Source: Anisakis pegreffii (Eukaryota; Nematoda; Chromadorea; Rhabditida; Anisakidae). Taken from it: 64,000 nucleotides of DNA. The notes under the pieces are model-generated. The model did no database searches, was not told the origin of the DNA, and worked only from the letters and a program-made list of their open reading frames with translations. Positions 1 through 10,043 of the stretch are shown here, piece by piece; positions within the stretch are counted from its first letter, which is position 1, and each line of letters opens with the position of its first letter. Position numbers and translations under genes: made by a program. Where the stretch lies: assembly GCA_035041965.1 (NCBI GenBank), contig JAPYMA010002574.1:1-64000 (forward strand), in the 5' to 3' direction.

Positions 1-3000
1 ACTCATCGATTACTTACCGTTGCGATGCCGTCAGAATTACTCGCGCAAAGAAACACCATTCCGCTTCGGATGCAGTCAGCACCAGCCTCAGTTTTGATCG
101 GTGTAGACCAGATGAACAATGTGATGAACCTATCATCTGCGAAGAAACTGCCATCCGGCTTCACCCTTCTGGAATCTCGTTTGGGAATGATATTAAGCGG
201 CAGAGGCGAAACTACCCTACTCAACAATCAACCAGTTATCGACTCACTCACAGTGATGACCTCAACCTCACAAGATCCAGTAGAACAATTCTGGAAACTG
301 GAACTCATTGGTATTGCCGAAAATCCTACGATAACTGACGACGATGTTGCCATACAGAAATTTCGACAAAGCATCAAATTCAACGATGGTAGATATTACG
401 TTCGCTGGCCGTGGAAAGAAGGTAGACAATTCTCCAACAACTATCCACTATGCTATCGACGACTTTGCTCGACTATTCGTAGTTTGCAACAAAAGGAAGA
501 ACTTCTGCAGAAATGCAAAGAAGTGCTACAAGAGCAATTGGATTCTGGCATCATCGAAGACGTCACCGAACAAGAAGAACAACAGCGTTCCTACTACATG
601 CCAATACAAACGGTCATCAAGCCAACAAGTAACACCACGAAAATTCGCCTTGTTTTCGACGCCTCAAGCAAAATGCGTCAAGGCGGAAGTAGTCTGAATG
701 AAGCCATGCTTCGCGGACCAGTCTATCTACCAGATCTCTCAGGTATTCTCTTGCGTTTCCGAACGGCTAAGATTGTGATCATTGCAGATATCGAGAAGGC
801 TTTCCTGCAAATAGGTCTACACACAATAGATCGTGATTCAACCCGATTTCTGTGGCTCAAAAATCCACACCAAGCGCCGTCTCCAACGAACCTGAGAATT
901 CTTCGATTCACGAGAATCCCCTTCGGTGTGATAGCGTCGCCATTCCTACTAGCAGCAACAATACGATATCATTTGGAAAGGAATGCGACACTACCCATCA
1001 CGAGAGAATTGATCGACAACACATACGTTGACAATATCATGCTGACAGCGGACACCACAAACCAAGCAATCGAAAGCTGCGACGCCGCAAAAAACCTGTT
1101 TGCTGAAGCCGCTATGAATCTTCGCGAATTCAACTCCAACGATGGTGAACTTCGCAATCATTGGCAACCAAATGCAAGACAACAAACACTCATAACCAAA
1201 ATCTTAGGAATTCCATGGAACGTCCAGTCCGACACAATCCAATTCACGTTCAAGAAATACATTGAAACCCAAACGACAAAACGGTCAGTTTTATCTTGGA
1301 TCGCAAGCGTGTTTGATCCATTAGGATATCTGACACCCGCAACTTTGCCAGTCAAGATTTTCCTACAATCCCTATGGGAATCCAAATATAAATGGGACGA
1401 ACCGCTGGACAAAAACGACCTAAGCAAATTTCATTTGGTGATGGGAGGGTGGCAAAGCCAATCAATTGAGATAAGTCGGAGGACCTGTCAACCAAAAACC
1501 GTACACTGTTTTGTCGACGCGTCCAAATTTGCTTACGCTGCAGCTGTATATGTGAAATCAGACGTGAGCTGCAATCTCATTATGGCCAAAAGCCGCCTTG
1601 CACCAATCAAAGGACTGACAATCCCACGCCTAGAGCTCCTAGCAATCCTCATTGGAACTCGCCTCCTCGATCATGTTTGTGCTCAACTCCAACTGAATGT
1701 TCCACGTATCCTGTGGTCCGACAGTCAATGTTCACTTTCTTGGGTGATGCTCAACAATCAAAACCAACGCTTCATCAGAAACCAAGTAGAAAAGATCAGG
1801 GTATACAAGAACATCGAATTTCGACACGTACCAGGTAATCTGAATCCTGCCGATCTAGCCACAAGAGGCGTTCGACCCGAAGAACTAATCACATGCAATG
1901 AATGGTTCCGCGGGCCAGATTTTCTATGGCAGTCGGAGTCACAGTGGCCAGAACCATTCCTACCCAAACCGCCAGTCAATAAAACAGAACAAATACTGTG
2001 CTTAACAACACAAACATATGACGACAATTTCAATCCCGAACGCTTCAGCAACTACAACAGACTTCTGCGCTCAACGGCTATCGTGCTCCGATTCATTGCC
2101 AAAGTGCGTAAAACTCCGTCTGCCGCCAAATGGACAACAGTTAGCCTTGCCGGACCTCTTACTGCACAAGACTTGGCAACCGCAGAATTCTATCTTGTGC
2201 AAGAGTCTCAAAGACGAATCAAAGAACAAGAAATAATATCGCTCGACATGTTCAAAGAGGAAGGCATTTATCGATGTGGAGGACGAATAGCAATCACCCG
2301 TCTTTCGAGAGATTCTATCCACCCTGTATTCCTTCCGAAAAGCAGTGCACTAACTCGGCTCATCATCTTGGACACCCACAAACGACTCGCCCACGGAGGT
2401 ACTGCTCATACCTTAGCAACCATTCGCAAACGATTCTGGATTCCCCAGGGAAGAGCTACAGTCCAACATACCATTCAGAGATACTGTATGGAATGCAAGC
2501 GCTGGAACGCAAAACCACTCAAATTACCATCCTTCCCAGAACTACCAGCTGAGCGCACAACTCCAACCAACCCATTTTCCAATGTCGGACTCGACTACTT
2601 TGGTCCTATCCGTATCAAAGCAACAAACATGGACGAAAGGATCCTGAAGCGATGGGTGGCCCTATTTACATGCCTATGGACTCGTGCAGTACACCTCGAA
2701 GTCGTGAACGACTGCTCAACGGAAGCTTTCATCCTATGCTTTCGCAGATTCATCGCTCGATGGGGACAGCCGAAATCAATAATATCCGACAACGCCCCTA
2801 CTTTCATCCTTGCCGCTCAAACAGTAAACCAATTCCTCAATCGTATACAATGGAAGAAAATAACTGAATTAGCCCCATGGCAAGGAGGTGTGTACGAAAG
2901 AATGGTGCAAACCACCAAACGGGCTCTCAGGAGAATGATCGGGCGAACATTTATAGACGATGAGCACCTCAAAACTCTCATGAGTGAATGTGAATCCTTG

Positions 3001-5325
3001 ATAAACTCGAGACCGCTCACCTACGTAGACAAGGAATCGCTTCAAATCATAAGGCCTGTCGATTTAATCACGCCAGCATCAAACATGTCGCCTACGCCAG
3101 GATTCCAAGATACCGATTCATCCTCCGATGACGACTATGAAGAATCGACCAACAATCGTGATAAACTGGTCAAATCCTGGATGTGTTCGAGAAGATTCAT
3201 TGAGCGATTTTGGAAGGCATGGGAAAGTGACTACCTGTTGAGTCTTCGAGAACGAACTCAGCGAGATCACAAATCAGGCAAACGAATCAATCAAAGGTTA
3301 CCGCGGCTGGGAGAAGTGGTAATCATTCACGAAGAAGCTAAGCCTCGACCGTTATGGCGACTAGGCGTGATCAACAAACTCAACAAAGGAAAAGATGGAA
3401 ATATCCGTTCGGCCGAGTTGAACTGTGGACCAAACAATAGCTTATCGCGTCCTCTTAATCCCCTCTACCCCCTGGAAATCGAAGAAGAAGACGCTGTCCC
3501 CGCCAGAGAAAGGGCCGCTCATGAACAACCTTCGGAACGTGACAGAGACCAAAAGCAGTCCAATAGCAACAAAACCGAATACCAAGGGCCTCTGACTCGA
3601 TCAAGAAAAAGAGCACTCGACCTTAATTCCATAACACTCATATGTCTCACGTTACTTTCCCTGATTCCGTCAACCAACGCGTTCACATCAACAACTGCAT
3701 GCGAAGAACCGAAAGAAGGTGTATCCGTACATTTTCCTACTCTACGAGACTGTCACATCATGGAACAACACCACAGAAGTGTATGGACGAAAGCAGCCGT
3801 CTACACGAGAAAATACGTAACAACCGCAGCCTATTCGTGCACCAACCACTCAAGAACGATATGCACGAACTCGTTCTTCCATTGGACCTTGAAGGTAACA
3901 TCCGATTCCGTCAACGTTTCAGGCGTTGATCCCGCATTGTGTTCCCAACTGGCCGAGACTAAGATGTTCGACGGACGCGCATTGATTGAACGAGCGAACA
4001 ACCGATGGGAAACCGATTTCCCTGAAGCCTTCTCCTTCGGATTTCTCGAAACACGCTGCACAACAACATCTAACTATATCATCCAATCCGGTTCGGTGGC
4101 AGTCCACGCTGACGACAGGTTAATCAAAACCGATCTCAATTCAACTACCGAATGCAAATCAACCGAGGGCGTATGTATCACTGACCATACCTTAATTTGG
4201 AATGTGACTGACATCGAGTCGCAGTGCCACTACGAACTCATTGGAACGTACGACGTCTACAGTACGGAACATTTTGTCAGTGTGGAAAAATTGGAAGCCT
4301 CCTTCAGATTTCACCATTATGTCAAATCCATCCCCGAATGTAAGTTGACTTACGTATATTCCATGGAAAACGACTTCCTCATTGTATTCAAAAATCGAAA
4401 CATTCGTGGAGAATTCCAGCAATGGATCAAATCCAATCCAGCAGAAGTCAAGCGCATGAATGAAGAACATGATGCTTCAACACCGGTACAACTGCCACCG
4501 TATGTTGAAGAAAATCTCGTCAAGAAAGAGGTGCATTATATATTAGGCCATTTCTGGGAATATCCTGGATCTCCTCACGACCCTGTTAATGCAAAACTGC
4601 AGTTCGTCTATAATATCCTCAGACAACAGATAAACCAAAAATTTCCTACGATGGAACACTCAATATGCGAGGCAAACAATGCACTCACGCTCATAGCAAA
4701 AGCCAGCTCTCCAACTATTGCCGCAAGAATCCTGTTACAACGATCAGATGTCGTAGCTGCGAGACAATCTGATGACACACTACTCGCTACGATATGCCAC
4801 AATGATTCCACTCCGTACCCTAATGGTACCGCTACGTCAACAATTGAACCGGCTATAGCAGAATATACGTTCAAATCTGGTCCTCTGCCTGTATTGGAAC
4901 GACAGCGAATCAACATAGCGCTTTCACTGCTTCACTCCGAACTGCAACGATCGCAAGCCGTCATCGGTTCCGAGCAGTCCAAACAAGATACAATCGACTC
5001 ATTAAGAAATGAGGGTGAACGACTATTATGGGAAGCCGAACGACAGGTTGGGAAGGTAACTGACGAGATACAACATATTCTCGACGGCATCAGCAGAAAC
5101 TCAATCGTAATCACGGTCTCGGTCGTCGTAATACTAACTTTAATTGCAGGTTTGATCATCTATTGCAGATGTAAAGGAAGCGCGAGCAACAGCGGGGACG
5201 TCCACATACAGATACAGGCGAACCGTGATGGGGCGCGAGACATGGAATTGAAACCAATGCTGTCAAGGAACGATCGTCCTAGCATATTTTCGCCACCAAT
5301 CCCAATCGTGACGACAAATTTCTGA
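1..5325 (+). CDS. BEL/Pao retrotransposon polyprotein with envelope-like C-terminus (5' end outside window)
   Basis: One uninterrupted frame runs from the first base to a TGA at 5323-5325; the ATG at 25 is internal, since the frame is open to the window edge. Residues below count from that ATG. Residues 20-65 look like the end of the retropepsin-like DUF1758 domain (LIG.D, LPSGF, LSG). Reverse transcriptase follows, with catalytic Asp255 in DIEKAF and YVDN at 334-337; the last Asp of the usual YxDD is Asn, as in other nematode Pao elements. RNase H-like segments lie near 494 (CFVDASK) and 563 (LWSDSQ). Integrase has an H785/H790/C821/C824 zinc finger, a D857-D922-E958 core (D,D-35-E) and a DUF5641-like tail (about 1090-1140). 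From about 1198 there is a signal-peptide-like segment ending near 1219, a cysteine-rich ectodomain with several N-glycosylation sites, a predicted coiled coil (about 1625-1690) and a membrane span (about 1693-1714). Gag and the 5' LTR are outside the window. The intact frame suggests a young copy. Confidence 0.95.
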   Translation, partial: THRLLTVAMPSELLAQRNTIPLRMQSAPASVLIGVDQMNNVMNLSSAKKLPSGFTLLESRLGMILSGRGETTLLNNQPVIDSLTVMTSTSQDPVEQFWKLELIGIAENPTITDDDVAIQKFRQSIKFNDGRYYVRWPWKEGRQFSNNYPLCYRRLCSTIRSLQQKEELLQKCKEVLQEQLDSGIIEDVTEQEEQQRSYYMPIQTVIKPTSNTTKIRLVFDASSKMRQGGSSLNEAMLRGPVYLPDLSGILLRFRTAKIVIIADIEKAFLQIGLHTIDRDSTRFLWLKNPHQAPSPTNLRILRFTRIPFGVIASPFLLAATIRYHLERNATLPITRELIDNTYVDNIMLTADTTNQAIESCDAAKNLFAEAAMNLREFNSNDGELRNHWQPNARQQTLITKILGIPWNVQSDTIQFTFKKYIETQTTKRSVLSWIASVFDPLGYLTPATLPVKIFLQSLWESKYKWDEPLDKNDLSKFHLVMGGWQSQSIEISRRTCQPKTVHCFVDASKFAYAAAVYVKSDVSCNLIMAKSRLAPIKGLTIPRLELLAILIGTRLLDHVCAQLQLNVPRILWSDSQCSLSWVMLNNQNQRFIRNQVEKIRVYKNIEFRHVPGNLNPADLATRGVRPEELITCNEWFRGPDFLWQSESQWPEPFLPKPPVNKTEQILCLTTQTYDDNFNPERFSNYNRLLRSTAIVLRFIAKVRKTPSAAKWTTVSLAGPLTAQDLATAEFYLVQESQRRIKEQEIISLDMFKEEGIYRCGGRIAITRLSRDSIHPVFLPKSSALTRLIILDTHKRLAHGGTAHTLATIRKRFWIPQGRATVQHTIQRYCMECKRWNAKPLKLPSFPELPAERTTPTNPFSNVGLDYFGPIRIKATNMDERILKRWVALFTCLWTRAVHLEVVNDCSTEAFILCFRRFIARWGQPKSIISDNAPTFILAAQTVNQFLNRIQWKKITELAPWQGGVYERMVQTTKRALRRMIGRTFIDDEHLKTLMSECESLINSRPLTYVDKESLQIIRPVDLITPASNMSPTPGFQDTDSSSDDDYEESTNNRDKLVKSWMCSRRFIERFWKAWESDYLLSLRERTQRDHKSGKRINQRLPRLGEVVIIHEEAKPRPLWRLGVINKLNKGKDGNIRSAELNCGPNNSLSRPLNPLYPLEIEEEDAVPARERAAHEQPSERDRDQKQSNSNKTEYQGPLTRSRKRALDLNSITLICLTLLSLIPSTNAFTSTTACEEPKEGVSVHFPTLRDCHIMEQHHRSVWTKAAVYTRKYVTTAAYSCTNHSRTICTNSFFHWTLKVTSDSVNVSGVDPALCSQLAETKMFDGRALIERANNRWETDFPEAFSFGFLETRCTTTSNYIIQSGSVAVHADDRLIKTDLNSTTECKSTEGVCITDHTLIWNVTDIESQCHYELIGTYDVYSTEHFVSVEKLEASFRFHHYVKSIPECKLTYVYSMENDFLIVFKNRNIRGEFQQWIKSNPAEVKRMNEEHDASTPVQLPPYVEENLVKKEVHYILGHFWEYPGSPHDPVNAKLQFVYNILRQQINQKFPTMEHSICEANNALTLIAKASSPTIAARILLQRSDVVAARQSDDTLLATICHNDSTPYPNGTATSTIEPAIAEYTFKSGPLPVLERQRINIALSLLHSELQRSQAVIGSEQSKQDTIDSLRNEGERLLWEAERQVGKVTDEIQHILDGISRNSIVITVSVVVILTLIAGLIIYCRCKGSASNSGDVHIQIQANRDGARDMELKPMLSRNDRPSIFSPPIPIVTTNF

Positions 5326-5675
5326 TCCCCGAACAACTTCCGCGGTCGGGAGTGTCGCGAATCGCATGATTCACGATGAAGATGATTTCATTCATTAATT
5401 TTCTCTCCCAATGAATAAGCTATGGACAGATGTTCTATCTCTTTCAAAAGCGTATTGTAAAATTTGTGTTGAATAATATAATCACTTTATCTATGTATTG
5501 AAATTTTTGTATTAAGTAATTCACGCATCTTATGAATAAGCTTCTATCTGTACCATTCAAACGTCACTTAACCCTTGTCTTCTCCATGAATAGGTTAAAT
5601 AATTTGTATTGAATATCACACTGTGCAGGTGCTCCTCCGATAGACACGTGCATTATTTGTTACGCTAATTTTCAC

Positions 5676-5684
5676 TATAAAAGG
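5676..5684 (+). promoter_or_regulatory. TATA box in the LTR
   Basis: TATAAAAGG lies about 280 bp upstream of the AATAAA signal, the expected order for U3 promoter, R and polyadenylation signal. It would drive transcription of the element from the 5' LTR copy. Confidence 0.6.
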
Positions 5685-5777
5685 ATGATGCTTTCATTCG
5701 ATAGCATCGTCCGTTGCATCGTTCGTTCAATCGTGCGTCTCGTTCGTCCGTTCGGGTAAACCAATATTCCCCAGCTT

Positions 5778-5910
5778 CGTTATCCCTCGACTAAATCACT
5801 CAGTCGCTCGATTTCGTTTCAATCTCCCGTTATCCCTCGACCAAATCACTCAGTCGCTCGATTTCGTTTCAATCTCCCGTTATCCCTCGACTAAATCACT
5901 CAATCGCTCA
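5778..5910 (+). repeat. 50-bp tandem repeat inside the LTR, about 2.7 copies
   Basis: The unit begins CGTTATCCCTCGACTAAATC and recurs at 5778, 5828 and 5878. The first two copies differ at a single base (T/C); the third diverges after about 35 bp. It lies downstream of the TATA box, so it would be transcribed as leader sequence. Confidence 0.9.
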
Positions 5911-5956
5911 AGTCATTTTTTCGCTGATTATTGTTTATTTGCTGCCTGTTGCTCAT

Positions 5957-5962
5957 AATAAA
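5957..5962 (+). terminator. AATAAA polyadenylation signal in the LTR
   Basis: AATAAA follows the tandem repeat, about 90 bp before the candidate LTR end, as expected for the R/U5 region of an LTR element. Confidence 0.55.
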
Positions 5963-6054
5963 TATTCATTACGTTGTAAATAGCGGTTCACATTCAAATA
6001 CCACTAGACGCCTATCTTCAATCAATATAACCGCCGCTAGTTCCAACAATTACA

Positions 6055-7265
6055 TTACTAACTTTGTCGGATTGTTGCCGTAAGTGAATGAATCGTACTC
6101 GATTTGAATTGATACTTCTATTGTTTCGCGTATTTGCAAGCGTATATTAGTTTCACTGAAACTTGCAAAAATCAAGCATATAGATAAAAATGTGCGAATT
6201 AAACATTCACACATTCAGTGACTTTTTATTACACGTCGTTTGTCAAAAAATATACATCAAAAATAAAAATAAAATCTAAGTCATTTTATTTGACTTTACC
6301 GTGTGTTCGCCACAAATGCAAAGTTGTAATATCACCAGAAAAGCGTTAAGAGCACATAAAATTATGTTACTATACAATAAATGCGAAAAAAAGTATATAA
6401 AATCCTATTGAAATACGTATATGTACAATAACCAATCTTTGCTGTCCCATGAAAGATTTGACTGGATTGTAGTCATCAAATAATAATATGTTTTGCTAAC
6501 TGCTTTACTCAATCATTTGCATCAGTCGTTCTCCCGATAGCATTTTAAAGCCTATCGAATTGTTGCCATAATACAGCACATTTGTCTTTTGATCAAATAC
6601 AACACATTTGTCTTTTTTGTACAGCATGGACAGGATCGCTTCATTCCGTTAGCAAGAAGTAGCGTAAGACTTGTATCGGAAAAGGTGGCGCAGTACTATC
6701 ATTGATTCCGACAAGGTAACTGTTGCTAATTCACGGCCGAAGTCTTTTTTTTGCTGTTGTCAACTTTCCGGACTCATTCAACAATTGTTCACTTCTTGTT
6801 CAATAAAATTAGCAAATAAAATAGCACAAGAAATTGAATACTGGAATGGACTTAACGCCGTATCATCAATACGCCAATACTTCTTGTTTCGTTCATTTTA
6901 AGAGTTATGTTGTCCTGACTGTTGCTCGAAGAGTGACGCAAAGCACTCCTCGAATTCTTCGTCGCCCATGGCACATTTAGCAAGTATGAAAGCTGTTCCC
7001 TACTATCACACAAGGAACTGATTTTTTTATGGTTTCTGATAGCTTTAAATAGTGAGATGTGAAAGGAATGGTCTCATTTCTGCTTCATAAAGCTAAGATT
7101 GTGAATTTAAAAACACAAAAACAGGCCCTGAGATCAAGATTAATATGCACGACCTCCACAAGCATCAAATTTAAATGGTTTTCTGTAATCCTCGACATTC
7201 AGGTGAATGAAGCATTTTGAGCATTGATCATTACCAATTCTGTTGCATCGTATAGTGTTCACACT
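6055..7265. other. Intergenic, no gene seen
   Basis: AT-rich sequence with only short frames that lack splice-site or protein-like features. I see no RNA gene. Confidence 0.5.
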
Positions 7266-7427
7266 AGTATTTGTCGGGAAGCAGTTTTTCGGATGGGGGA
7301 AGAACCCACCCCGCGGGGAGATAGCTGGACGGAGGTCCACGCCAAATAAAGTTGGGGAGCAAATTGCGCTGGAGATGGGAGCACTCCCCGCATTCCCCAT
7401 CTGGGACCCCGTTCCCAGACGAACACT
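7266..7427. mobile_element. GC-rich MITE copy 1 (AGTGTTCGTC family)
   Basis: A 162-bp GC-rich island starts AGTATTTGTCGGGA and ends with the inverse of AGTGTTCGTC. Flanks TGTTCACACT (7256-7265) and ACTTCACACT (7428-7437) match at 8 of 10 bases, which fits a 10-bp target duplication. It shares terminal sequence with the copies at 25632 and 38738. No coding capacity. Confidence 0.75.
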
Positions 7428-7437
7428 ACTTCACACT

Positions 7438-10043
7438 GTCTCCAATTTGTCTTTCTCTCTGCCTCTCCATTGAAATAAACCTCTCAACTGTTAGATAGAT
7501 GTGGTGAGCGATATACGCGGTGCTTGTAACGAAAGCAGAGGGAAGTTGATGTGAGAGAGAGCCTTTTCTTTCGGACATGGAAAGATTTTTGCTCATTTTT
7601 AGCGTGGTGGGAGCTCATCGACAACAGTGCCGATATATTACCACTTCTGTTTTAACGTTTAAGCGTACAATCCCATATTTCCCAACATGGGCAGTACAGC
7701 CTACCATTGCACGAAAACGGTATTTAGAGTCTGCGATATCGATAAGACAGAATAAGCGTCTCTGAATTATCGCAATGTTCTCTTCTTTGCCCCAAAACCG
7801 AACAACAAATATTGGTGTATAGGGAATGAGGGGAGATTTGGTGACGACCAGTCGAATAAGCTTGAAAAGCACTGATATGAGCATAAACGTTCATTTCATT
7901 TCGAAATGAAATCTGATTGTGTTTTATGAATGACTTTTCATCAACAATGCACACAACAATTCTGTTATTATTTCTTACATATACAATCAATTTGATGGAT
8001 GGTTAAAGCATTGTCATCATACCAATATTGTAATCAGCTTACAAAAGCGATATGTGTTCACACAATAGTTATTTTAAAAATTAACACACTCATTGCAAAT
8101 GCACTATGCGTATGTATACGCATATCAAAATGTGAATATCATCTAATCCACCGTTCAAGTGGCACTAAAATTTTATATAAACGAAGTATAAAACAGCTCG
8201 TAAATAAATATTACGAGAATTGTCGAGTTAGAATACGCTCATTATTGCATAAACTTGACTCCGAAAGCATGTGACCAGTTCAGAGTACAATAATATTGAT
8301 AACGTAATAATAATAATGCATCGATAATAACGATAATTTCGCACTGAATTAAACTACAACAAAAACTATAATATACAAATATGTACATATGTTTCCTACA
8401 CATTTATTTGAAAATCACATCGTAATAAGGCTCGAATAATAATTTAAGTGATTGACTTGAACAAATAAATAGCTTATACTACTGAACGAATGAATGTGCA
8501 ATGAACGGAAGAGAAAATGAAAGGAAGGACCGATTCGTAACTCAATAATCACATGCACTCCTACCTAAAAATTCCACTACAAATGAATTTCAGCAAATGC
8601 TACCGTTCAAGTTAAAACGACGTGAATGAATACAAGCAGTTAGCGTTTTTAGAGTATCAAAAAATATGGACGACGATGAACATCGATATGTGGATATAGG
8701 ATAAAGCTCTTGAGGAAGTTTACTGGTAACCTGAATAAATGAATTGAAAACGATAGAATGAAAGGGTGGATGATAACAGTACAGATACAAGCTGTGTTTG
8801 AAAGTTGAACACGTCCATATCATAAACACAAACAATATTTAGCATTCACAACACGATGAACTTGGAGACCTTAAAGATTTCGAATTAATCAAAAACGATC
8901 AATACCGAACCATCATAAATACATCGAAGAATTTTTATGAGACATATTCATTTTGGAGCTTACCTATCAGCGAAAATAACATACTTCAATTTTCACCTCG
9001 ACGAGGCAATCTTTCCAAAGATTGACTGAAATCTCTGAGGAAAAAATGAACCTCTTCAGAATCTAAAACACTTGACAGCTGTTTTAAAATTTATAACTTT
9101 CATTTCCATCCACCAACATGTCAACTGTCCGTTAAGTGAAACTACTACCAAAATAACATTTCCGTGATGAATATTCACCAAATCACGTTCAACAATGAAT
9201 CAAGAACAAATTTATTGGAACTGGATGAATGAAAGACAACAAAGAACTAAGCAATTACTATTGTTAAAATTGGCACGAGGATGCGCAAACGAACAATAAA
9301 AAACATAACGATGAAAAAAAAACAATCCGAGGAAATGAACCGTTCTTCACTCATCGAGACAACGAATCAATTAATGGAAGTGTTATCAACGGATGAAATG
9401 AATATACGCGTAATCAGCTCAAAATCAAAGTAGCTGAATGAATCAATGAAAGAAATGCAAAAAAATAATTACAACCATTAAGCATACACAACAATACATC
9501 AATCACATTTATCATCACAAATTCATACGGATAAAATTTTTGAAGAAATAAACCAATGAATATTACACGCTACAAATGAAGTAGATATCAATTCCATAAA
9601 GTTTAATGCATAAATAATCACTAAATTAGGAAAGAAGAGCGGAATATTACCCGATTTGCCTACTGCTGCCTCTTTATCACAATGGCTCGTCTTTATGATA
9701 TTCTTCTGTCATTCAACAACTGCAATTGATCACTGAATAATTGAAGTAATCAAACAATCGATCACTTTTCGTTCAGTATTTATTAAAAAATTTTGTTTGA
9801 TTTCATCATGAACAATTTAAATTATCACCAAGTTTTCACAACGCAACCCTCCTCGCTCCCACTGAATAACAATTTTTGATTAGACACGTATCGAAAACAT
9901 GTGCGTTCGCTCTATCGACAAAACCAACCAGCAAATAACAATCAATGCAAGTTCAATAATAACTAAATATTTTCAGTCTTTCATCAACATCTAATGCCAA
10001 AATTGTTCAATAATTCAGAAGATGAACCAACCGACTAAAAAAA
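7438..10043. other. Intergenic, no gene seen
   Basis: AT-rich, low-complexity in places (ATAATA runs near 8300). No frame here has convincing codon use, splice context or recognisable motifs. It lies downstream of the FGD-like gene and probably includes its 3' UTR. Confidence 0.45.

Larger units (their letters stand above)
5353..6054 (+). mobile_element. Putative 3' LTR of the BEL/Pao element
   Basis: The non-coding block after the polyprotein has LTR features: a TG start just after a short purine-rich GGGAG, a TATA box, an internal 50-bp tandem repeat, an AATAAA signal, and a candidate ACA end near 6054. The 5' LTR is outside the window, so the boundaries rest on TG...CA rules alone and may be off by tens of bases. 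No target duplication can be checked. Confidence 0.6.
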
